From positions 20,763,936 through 20,827,935 of the forward strand of contig CM068828.1 in the NCBI GenBank assembly GCA_028554795.2: a stretch of 64,000 bases of DNA, read 5' to 3'. Below the pieces are notes generated by a model that did no database searches, had not been told where the DNA came from, and saw nothing but the letters and a program-made list of their open reading frames with translations. Source of the stretch: Sinohyriopsis cumingii (taxonomy: Eukaryota; Mollusca; Bivalvia; Unionida; Unionidae). Shown piece after piece: positions 39,301-51,300 of the stretch (positions are counted from its first letter, which is position 1; each line of letters starts with the position of its first letter). The position numbers and the translations under genes were made by a program.

Positions 39301-42300
39301 ATGAGTCGGACTAGTTTCTTTTCTACAGTTTCTAAATCTCTGTCGATAAGTCTCAGGCACGATCTCATAACTCTTCAAGATAAACTCCTTGACCACATCA
39401 TAATTATAACTTTGTTCTATTACAGTGATCATTATCCTATCTGTATTATAGTGATCATTATCCTATCTGTATTATAGTGATCATTATCCTATCTGTATTA
39501 CAGTGATCATTATCCTATCTGTATTACAGTGATCATTATCCTATCTGTATTACAGTGATCATTATCCTATCTGTATTACAGTGATCATTATCCTATCTGT
39601 ATTATAGTGATCATTATCCTATCTGTATTATAGTGATCATTATCCTATCTGTATTATAGTGATCATTATCCTATCTGTATTACAGTGATCATTATCCTAT
39701 CTGTATTATAGTGATCATTATTCTATCTGTATTACAGTGACCATTATCCTATCTGTATTATAGTGATCATTATCATATCTGTATTACAGTGATCATTATC
39801 CTATCTGTATTATAGTGATCATTATCCTATCTGTATTACAGTGATCATTATCCTATCTGTATTACAGTGATCATTATCCTATCTGTATTACAGTGATCAT
39901 TATCCTATCTGTATTACAGTGATCATTATCCTATCTGTATTATAGTGATCATTATCCTATCTGTATTACAGTGATCATTATCCTATCTGTATTACAGTGA
40001 TCATTATCCTATCTGTATTATAGTGATCATTATCCTATCTGTATTACAGTGATCATTATCCTATCTGTATTATAGTGATCATTATCCTATCTGTATTATA
40101 GTGATCATTATCCTATCTGTATTACAGTGACCATTATCCTATCTGTATTATAGTGATCATTATCATATCTGTATTACAGTGATCATTATCCTATCTGTAT
40201 TATAGTGATCATTATCCTATCTGTATTACAGTGATCATTATCCTATCTGTATTACAGTGATCATTATCCTATCTGTATTATCGTGATCATTATCCTATCT
40301 GTATTATAGTGACCATTATCATATCTGTATTATGGTGACCATTATCGTATCTGTATTATGGTGACCTTTATCATATCTGTATTATAGTGACCATTATCAT
40401 ATCTGTATTACAGTGATCATTATCCTGTCTGTATTACAGTGATCATTATCCTGTCTGTATTACAGTGATCATTATCCTGTCTGTATTACAGTGATCATTA
40501 TCCTGTCTGTATTACAGTGATCATTATCATATCTGTATTACAGTGATCATTATCCTATCTGTATTATAGTGACCATTATCATATCTGTATTATGGTGACC
40601 TTTATCATATCTGTATTACAGTGACAATGATCCTATCTGTATTACAGTGACCATCATCCTATCTGTATTACAGTGACCATCATCCTATCTGTATTACAGA
40701 GACCATGATCCTATCTGTATTACAGTGATCATTATCCTATCTGTATTACAGAGACCATTATCCTATCTGTATTACAGTGACAATGATCGTATCTTTATTA
40801 GTGACCATCATTTTATCTGTATTACAGTGACCATTATCATATCTGTATTAGTGACCATTATCATATCAGTATTACAGTGACCATGATCCTATCTGTATTA
40901 CAGAGACCATTATCCTATTAGTATTACAGTGACCATGATCCTATCTGTATTACAGTGACAATGATCCTATCTTTATTAGTGACCATCATCTTATCTGTAT
41001 TACAGTGACCATTATCATATCTGTATTAGTGACCATTATCATATCAGTAATACAGTGACCATCATCCTATCTATATTACAGTGACCATGATCCTATCTGT
41101 ATTACAGTGACCATTATCATATCAGTATTACAGTGACCATGATCCTATCTATATTACAGTGACCATGATCCTATCTGTATTACAGTGACCATGATCCTAT
41201 CTGTATTACAGTGACCTTTATCATATCTGTATTACAGTGATCATTATCATATCTGTATTACAAAGTTCATCATCCTATATGTATTACAGTGATCATTATC
41301 CTATCTGTATTACAGTGACCATGATCCTATCTGTATTACAGTGACCATGATCCTATCTGTATTACAGTGATCATGATCCTATCTGTATTACAGTGACCTT
41401 TATCATATCTGTATTACAGTGATCATTATTGTATCTGTATTACAAAGATCATTATCCTATATGTATTACAGTGATCATTATCCTATCTGTATTACAGTGA
41501 CCATTATCCTATCTGTATTACAGTGATCATTATCATATCTGTATTACAGTGATCATTATCGTATCTGTATTACAGTGACCATTATCCTATCTGTATTACA
41601 GTTACCATTATCCTATCTGTATTACAGTGACCATGATACTATCTGTATTACAGTGACCATGATACTAAATGTATTACAGTGATCATTATCCTATCTGTAT
41701 TACAGTGATCATTATCATATCTGTATTACAAAGATCATTATCCTATCTGTATTACAGTGATCATTATCCTATCTGTATTACAGTGACCATTATCCTATCT
41801 GTATTACAGTGACCATGATCCTATCTGTATTACAGCTACAGCATACTGAACCGCTATTATATATAGACTCCAATGACAAACAACGTACTCAACTGCTATT
41901 ATGTATAGACTCCAATGACAAACAACATACTGAACTGCTATTATATATAGACTCCAATGACAAACAACATACTCAACTGCTATTATATATAGACTCCAAT
42001 GACAAACAACGTACTCAACTGCTATTATGTATAGACTCCAATGACAAACAATGTACTGAACTGCTATTATGTATAGACGCCAATGACAAACAACGTACTG
42101 AACTGCTATTATGTATAGACTCCAATGACAAACAACGTACTCAACCACTATTATATATAGACTCCAATGACAAACAACGTACTCAACTGCTACAGTGTTG
42201 CTTTTTAAGAATGTTTCAAATCGTCACATTAAACAAGTTGTGTGATTTTTGCCAAAGAAAATGAAACAATATCAATCATTGAACTGACAAGTACATCCAA

Positions 42301-45300
42301 GTCTTGTTTAGAACTTTGCTAGCAGATTGTCCTAAGCAGTCATGGTTACAAAAGATTAAATAAAGGTCAGTGGTGTTTATATCTTATTACAATTGTCTGA
42401 ATCAGTTATTTTTGCCTAAAGATTAAAAAAATTCTTTATCTTTATAAATATCTTTTAAAAAAATATTGGCTGCTGTTTGAATTCTGCAGGTGGTTATTCA
42501 TGACAATGCAATGAGATAAGAAAGTTGATCCATACATGATGACTGTGATTATAAATGACAGATATTGCTATAGTAAAGCTCAAGTTTGACTGTACATGCA
42601 AAGCAAACAGTAAAGATACATGTGATGCAAAAACTTTAGGCTATCTCACACAACAGATGCTTATAAAAATTCAATGCACAAAAGATTTTCATTTCAATTT
42701 TTAAATTCCAACCTCATTTACAAGTATGTAGGAAATGTGCAAAAAAAAATAAATCCATGAAGCACTTGAAATTTGGTACACTATCACGAACAGTTTTAGA
42801 TCAACAGGCTTCCATAATACAAAAAGAGAGAAACATCCTTCAAGCTCAACATGGCTCATAACAGAAATCAATGCAGTGAGACAGAACAGACTATTTTCAT
42901 AAAGTCAAGGATTAACATTACTACAAACCCTGGCATAACATATGTCCTGCTATGATTCAGTCTGCTCAGAGAAAGTCTTTTAAAACTGTTGAAAATGCAG
43001 AAAATCCAAAAGAAATGTGGAAAATTATGAAGGAATTTACTCCAAAACAGAACAGCATGATCCAAAATCAACTATAAAATGTTAACATATTAAATGAGCA
43101 CTTCATTAAATGTACAAATGTAAATTCAACATATCAAATACTAAATAAAAATACAAAGGTATAAGACATTATTAGGTCAAAAATTCCTGAAATGTATTCA
43201 CTATTCCATTTATGACATATGTAGATGTAGTAAGTGAACTGAAAAAGTTCAATTCCAAGAAATCAACTAGTATGGAACTGATAGGCTCATTCATCTTAAA
43301 TAAATGTGTAAATACATGGAAATGAATGTCGATATAATCGTTTACAGAGACATATACATCTTTTTTGTTGTATAAATGATAGATCCATAAAATTAAGTAC
43401 AAATCGATATTTACCTTTACCCCAAGTGAAGAAGTTTTGTTACCTCAACAATAAAGTGTTTCAATGTATACTTTGGACTTCAAAGCTTAACATATCCTGA
43501 AGGCCTCAGTGGAGAATAGTACATTATACTGAGATACCCTCATAAAATAAAGTATTTATTATTTTTATTATTATAAAGCTGAAAGACCTAGCAAATACAA
43601 AATCATGGCTTTTTAATGCTTAATAGATATACATATTTTACACTGTATAAACTACCCAGTGGTGAAAATTTTCCATAAGCATTAAGCATGACACTATCCG
43701 AATCATGACTTTTTCATGCTTAATAGATATACATATTTTACACTGTATAAACTACCCAGTGGTGACAATTTTCCATGAGCATTAAGCATGACACTATCAT
43801 AACTTTTTAATGCTTAATAGAAATACATATTTTACACTGTATAAACTACCCAGTGGTGAGAATTTTCCATGAGCATTAAGCATGACACTATCATAACTTT
43901 TTAATGCTTAATAGAAATACATATTTTACACTGTATAAACTACCCAGTGGTGACAAAGTTCCATGAGCATTAAGCATGACACTATCTGAATCATGACTTT
44001 TTCATGCTTAATAGATACACATATTTTACACTGTATAAACTACCCAGTGGTGACAATGTTCCATGAGCATTAAGCATGACACTATCATAACTTTTTAATG
44101 CTTAATAGATATACATATTTTACACTGTATAAACTACCCAGTGGTGACAATTTTCCATGAGCATTAAGCATGACACTATCATAACTTTTTAATGCTTAAC
44201 AGATATACATATTTTACACTGTATAAACTACCCAGTGGTGACAATTTTCCATAAGCATTAAGCATGACACTATCTGAATCATGACTTTTTCATGCTTAAT
44301 AGATATACATATTTTACACTGTATAAACTACCCAGTGGTGACAATTTTCCATGAGCATTAAGCATGACACTATCATAACATTTTAATGCTTAATAGATAT
44401 ACATATTTTACACTGTATAAACTACCCAGTGGTGACAATTTTCCATAAGCATTAAGCATGACACTATCTGAATCATGACTTTTTAATGCTTAATAGATAT
44501 ACATATTTTACACTGTATAAACTACCCAGTGGTGACAATTTTCCATAAGCATTAAGCATGACACTATCATAACTTTTTAATGCTTAATAGATATACATAT
44601 TTTACACTGTATAAACTACCCAGTGGTGACAATTTTCCATGAGCATTAAGCATGACACTATCATAACTTTTTAATGCTTAATAGAAATACATATTTTACA
44701 CTGTATAAACTACCCAGTGGTGAGAATTTTCCATGAGCATTAAGCATGACACTATCATAACTTTTTAATGCTTAATAGAAGTACATATTTTACACTGTAT
44801 AAACTACCCAGTGGTGACAAAGTTCCATGAGCATTAAGCATGACACTATCTGAATCATGACTTTTTCATGCTTAATAGATACACATATTTTACACTGTAT
44901 AAACTACCCAGTGGTGACAATGTTCCATGAGCATTAAGCATGACACTATCAAAACTTTTTAATGCTTAACAGATATACATATTTTACACTGTATAAACTA
45001 CCCAGTGGTGACAATTTTCCATGAGCATTAAGCATGACACTATCATAACTTTTTAATGCTTAATAGATATACATATTTTACACTGTATAAACTACCCAGT
45101 GGTGAGAATTTTCCATAAGCATTAAGCATGACACTATCTGAATCATGACTTTTTCATGCTTAATAGATATACATATTTTACACTGTATAAACTACCCAGT
45201 GGTGACAATTTTCCATGAGCATTAAGCATGACACTATCATAACTTTTTAATGCTTAATAGATATACATATTTTACACTGTATAAACTACCCAGTGGTGAC

Positions 45301-48300
45301 AATTTTCCATAAGCATTAAGCATGACACTATCCGAATCATGACTTTTTAATGCTTAATAGATATACATATTTTACACTGTATAAACTACCCAGTGGTGAC
45401 AATTTTCCATAAGCATTAAGCATGACACTATCTGAGTCATGACTTTTTAATGCTTAATAGATATACATATTTTACACTGTATAAACTACTCAGTGGTGAC
45501 AATTTTCCATGAGCATTAAGCATGACACTATCATAACTTTTTAATGCTTAATAGAAATACATATTTTACCCTGTATAAACTACCCAGTGGTGACAATTTT
45601 CCATGAGCATTAAGCATGACTCTATCATAACTTTTTAATGCTTAATAGATATACATATTTTACACTGTATAAACTACCCAGTGGTGACAATTTTCCATAA
45701 GCATTAAGCATGACACTATCTGAATCATGACTTTTTCATGCTTAATAGATATACATATTTTACACTGTATAAACTACCTAGTGGTGACAATTTTCCATGA
45801 GCATTAAGCATGACACTATCTGAATCATGACTTTTTAATGCTTAACAGATACACATAACACTGTATAAACTACCCAGTGGTGACAACTTTCCATGAGCAT
45901 TAAGCACGACAGTATCCAAATCATGACTTTTTAATGCTTATTAAGCTGTATCATGGTGTCAAAATATATCTCTATTTTTTTACATGATCGACTAGAAATT
46001 GTGTTTTTACAAACACAACGGTGTTGAGGTGGGGTTTAGCAGTAAAGCAATTGCACTTTTTGTGTGGCATGTCATGATCTGATGAGCAAGCAATACAAAC
46101 ACAAAAAGTAGCTCAGCCAGGGAAGACCAGAAGAACTTGGCCATATTAGGGTAATCAGTTTCAAGGTGTAATAGTCATTTAGTTATCTGTTCCATCACCT
46201 GTTTTGTGTGGATAAAACATTCCTAAAACATTCCTTAGTTTATATTCCACCATTAATTTTGTTTCTATCTGTTTAAATGCATGCTGGGTGTCTGGAAATT
46301 GTATGCACTATTGAAAATTATTTCCAATTATTAAATATGGTCTGAAAAATTGAGGTTTGAATATTTATGTAAAAGATGGTATAACATAGTCTCCTTTTAT
46401 TATTCTCCAGAAAAGTGTTATAGTAAATGACCACTGCATTAGGAATTTAGGTGGTGGTCAGTCACTAAATGACCACCGACTTAGGAATTTAAGTGGTGGT
46501 CAGCTGTAAAATGACCACTGCATTAGGAATTTAGGTGGTGGTCAGTCACTAAATGACCACTGTATTACAAATTTAAGTGGTGGTCAGCTGTAAAATGACC
46601 ACTGTATTAGGAATTTAGGTAGTGTTCAATCACTAAATGACCACTGTATTAGGAAATTTGGTGGTGATCAGTCATTAACTGACCACTGTATTAGGAATTT
46701 AGGTGGTGGTCAGTCACTAAATGACCACTATCAGAAATTTATGTGGTGGTCAGTCAATAAATGTACACAAGAAGGAGAAACACATTGCAACCTTTACAGT
46801 CAACTTCAACATTTATACCAGGCTAGGCAGTACCAAAATTATTTGTTTTTATATTCATTATAAAGAGACAATTATGGACTCAGTTAGTTTCTGCAGTTTT
46901 AGTGATGTGTACCACAAAAGACTTTCAAAAGTTTGATAAAGAAATATGCTTTACTGTGTCAAGTTTGCAACCTTTGTTTTCCTCATTTTTAGTCTGGTTC
47001 ATCTAAGTTTGCCCAGGTCCCAGACAAGAGAATGGCTCACAGCTAACATGAATAAGTCAATCAAGTGATGCCAAGTATTTCAATGATTGATCTTTGACTT
47101 ACTGGATTTACATAATAAATATACTGTAGAACAAGACACTCAGCGGAGGCAAAAATGAACAAGAGTCCCTTTTAAGGGACTGACACTCTAATGGTTGAAA
47201 ATAATTTCCAGGAATTCAAGATAAAACCATTTCTTCATTTTAATTTCTGAAAGGTGAAACCATCTCTGATATTCTTCAGTGATAACAAGAGTTTCTAATT
47301 AGCTGATGTTGCAGACATACCGGATATATGATTGGCACCATTTTTATTTAGTATCAACAAGGCATCATAAGAAGCCTACTGGTGGAAACCCCATGTTAAT
47401 ATGACTTTCTGATCTGGCATAATAATAACAAGGCATCATAAGAAGTCTACTGGTGGAAACTCCATGTTAATATGACTTTATGATTTGGCATAATAATAAC
47501 AAGGCATCATAAGAAGTCTACTGGTGGAAACTCCATGTTAATATGACTTTCTGATCTGGCATAATAATAACAAGGCATCATAAGAAGTCTACTGGTGGAA
47601 ACCCCATGTTAATATGACTTTCTGATGTGGCATAATAATAATAAGGCATCATAAGAAGTCTACTGGTGGAAACCCCATGTTAATATTATTTTCTGCTTTG
47701 GCATAATAATAACAAGGCACCATAAGAAGTCTACTGATGGAAACCCCATGTTAATATGACTTTCTGCTTTGGCATAATAATAACAAGGCATCATAATAAG
47801 TCTACTGGTGGAAACCCCATGTTAATATGACTTTCTGCTTTGGCATAATAATAACAAGGCACCATAAGAAGCCTACTGGTGGAAACCCCATGTTAATACG
47901 ACTTTCTGATTTGGCATAATAATAACAACAAGGCATAATAAGAAGTCTACTGGTGGAAACTCCATGTTAATATGACTTTCTGATTTGTATAAAAATAACA
48001 AGGCATCATAAGAAGTCTACTGGTGGAAACTCCATGTTAATATGACTTTCTGATTTGTATAAAAATAACAAGGCATAATAAGAAGTCTACTGGTGGAAAC
48101 TCCATGTTAATATGACTTTCTGATTTGTATGAAAATAACAAGGCATCATAAGAAGTCCACTGGTGGAAACTCCATGTTAATATGACTTTCTGATTTGGCA
48201 TAAAAATAAAAGATATTTTAATATGTGCCATGGTGGCCATATTGGATTTCAGACATGTACCACTTCCATTTAGTACCAACCAAACATCATAAGAAGTCTT

Positions 48301-51300
48301 TTGGTGAAAGAACAATACTAATATGGCCAGCCATCTAGAAAATGTAGTGCTAAGATTTTGAAGACGGACATTGTAGCAGATATATTAGAAGTTATATTGG
48401 CACCATTTTCATTTACAACCAAATAGATATCATAAGAAATCTTTGCAAAAAAATGTAATATGATATAAAGATTCATTCAGGAGAAATGGTGATAACAAGA
48501 TTTTCAGGACCACCACTGTGACAGGTTAGATTCTAAAGAAAAAGAATTTATCAAGTTTTCCTCATGGTTTTTTAAAAAAGATCTTGCATATCCTAGATAT
48601 TGTTATATTAACTTCAATTCTCTTTATTTCTGTGTATGATAGATGTAATTTGAGTTATAGAATACTACACAGATTAGCCTTACTTCATCTCTTAAAACAC
48701 TGCTATGTTTGATTAATGATTTTCTGGACTTTAAAGGCAAATTGAAAAAAGGAGCCATTAATTTTTTTACTTTTTACGTATTTTACACTTCATTCATTGC
48801 ACTTTATATTTCATTCATTGTATTTTATACTTGATTCACTGCAATTTATAGTTCATTTATTGCATTTTATACTTCATTCATTGTATTTTATACTTCATTC
48901 ATTGCATTTTATACTTCATTCATTGTATTTTATACTTCATTCATTGCATTTTATATTTCATTCATGGCATTTTATACTTCATTCATTGCATTTTATACTT
49001 CATTCATTGCATTTTATACTTCATTCATTGTATTTTATACTTCATTCATTGCATTTTATACTTCATTCATTGCATTTTATACTTCATTCATTGCATTTTA
49101 TACTTCATTCATTGCATTTTATACTTCGTTCATTGCATTTTATACTTCATTCACTGCATTTTCAGAAGCTGATTTTGCCTGATCTGACAAACACATTTTC
49201 CTATTATTATTATTGCTAACACTAGTTTCCTTTTGACTGGTTCTGGCTCTTTTTTCCAGAACATCAGACCATACATCTTATCAACTGTCAGCTATAGACA
49301 GTGCATAGCTCCATAATTACCATATGACTTTTGTAAAGACAGTTCTGTCAGAGTACATGAAATTAGCATAGAAGTATGCCAACATTCTCTCCAACCAGAA
49401 TGTTACCAATGCAAGCTATTTCACCATAAACCAGTCCCTCTCTCAGAAGTACACAATAACTGTATTATAAGTGCCACCTTCAGGAAGCATTGCAATAAAA
49501 AAAAAAATTTCAAGATGGCCATTAGGTTGGCACCATTTTCACTTAGGACCAGCTAGACATCATATGAATTCTTTTAGTGAAAACACCATGTCTGATAAAT
49601 CATCCATTCAGAAGGAGTAGTGATAACAAGATTTCAAGATGGTAGTACACATATTAGTTATCAAAGCAGCAACATTTTCATTTAGGACCATGTAAACCAT
49701 GAGATAAATTTGTGTAAAATTTTCATTTAGGACCAGAAGTAAACCATGAGATAAATGTGTGTACAATTTTCATTTAGGATCAAGTAAGCAATGAGATGAA
49801 AGTGTGTAAAATTTTCATTTAGGACCATGTAAGCCATGAGATAAAGATGTGTAAAATTTTCATATAGGACCAAGTAAGCCATGAGATAAATGTGTGTAAA
49901 ATTCCATTTAGGACCAAGTAAGCCATGAGATAAATGTGTGTAAAATTTTCATTTAGGACTATGTAAGCCATGAGATAAATGTGTGTAAAGTCTTCACATA
50001 GAATCAAGTAATCCATGAGATAAATGTGTGTAAAATTTTCATTTAGGACCATAAGTAAGCCATGAGATAAATGTGTGTACAATTTTATTTAGGATCAAAT
50101 AAGCCATGAGATAAATGTGTAAAATTTTCATTTAGGACCATGTAAAACCATGAAATAAATGTCTATAAAATTTTCATTTAAGACCAAGTAAACCATGAGA
50201 TGTTGTTTTTATTATATGGTTTAACGCCATTTTCAGCACAAGATAGACTATACATAGCGGCCAGTATAAATGGTAGAGGAAGAATCTGGGAAAACCCTGG
50301 AAAGAACCACCGTCCCATGAGAAGCTAATGGCAAGCTTACACACATACCCACATTGGCTGAGCCCAAGACTTTAAATGAGGCAGACAGAGGTGAGGTGGC
50401 AGTGATCCATAACGGTGAGTGCTTTAGACCACTCGGCCACTCGAGGCCCCTTTAAACCATGAGATACATGAGTGTAAAATTTTCATTTAGTACCAAGTAA
50501 ACCATGAGATCAATGTATAAAATTTCATGGCAGTCTTCTAAGTAGTTTACAAGGAATAAAAAAACTCATGCTAATGGATGGATAGATGATGAATGATGGA
50601 TGACAAACCATTCCATAAGCACCCCTACTCTATTAACAGTAGGGTTAAAAATGGAACCTGGTTTTATTTAGGGTTCTTGTCTCTAGTCTTTCAAATTCTG
50701 TAGAAACATATTGTTCTAACAAACTCTGAACATGCCATAACTTTTACTGCATTTTAAGCTTGCAAAAAGAAATATACAAATAAATGACAACAAAATATGC
50801 TGGACAATATTACTGGACCTGATAATAATAATGACCAATTTAAAGTAAGTGATTATACAGTTTTATAAGCTTACTCTTTTCTAGCCTTTCTGACTGAACT
50901 AATTGGACTGGGTGAGGTTTTCCCCGTTGCTTCGTCCATTATCTCTGCTCGAAATGACTGGACAATCTTTGGTCTGGCCTTCCCCTCTCCTGGGGTATCA
51001 AGTATAGCTGGAGATAAATATATAATATAACTCAATTTGTTTTTTTCTATATAATACAATACAATAATACAATTTAAGACAAGGCAAGGCAAGGCTAGAC
51101 AAGACAAGATAAAACAACAAATAATTTATTTACCCAGTATACAAACTAAAAATTTTAAAAAAACTTATGATCTTATGAATTAGTTCTTAAATAGTCCAAA
51201 AGTTCTATCAAAAGCCCAAGTGAATAAAGTTCTCATTAAATTCCAGTGGTGTTCTAATTAAATCCCAATAGTGAATGTACTGACATGCCTGTAGTCTCAA

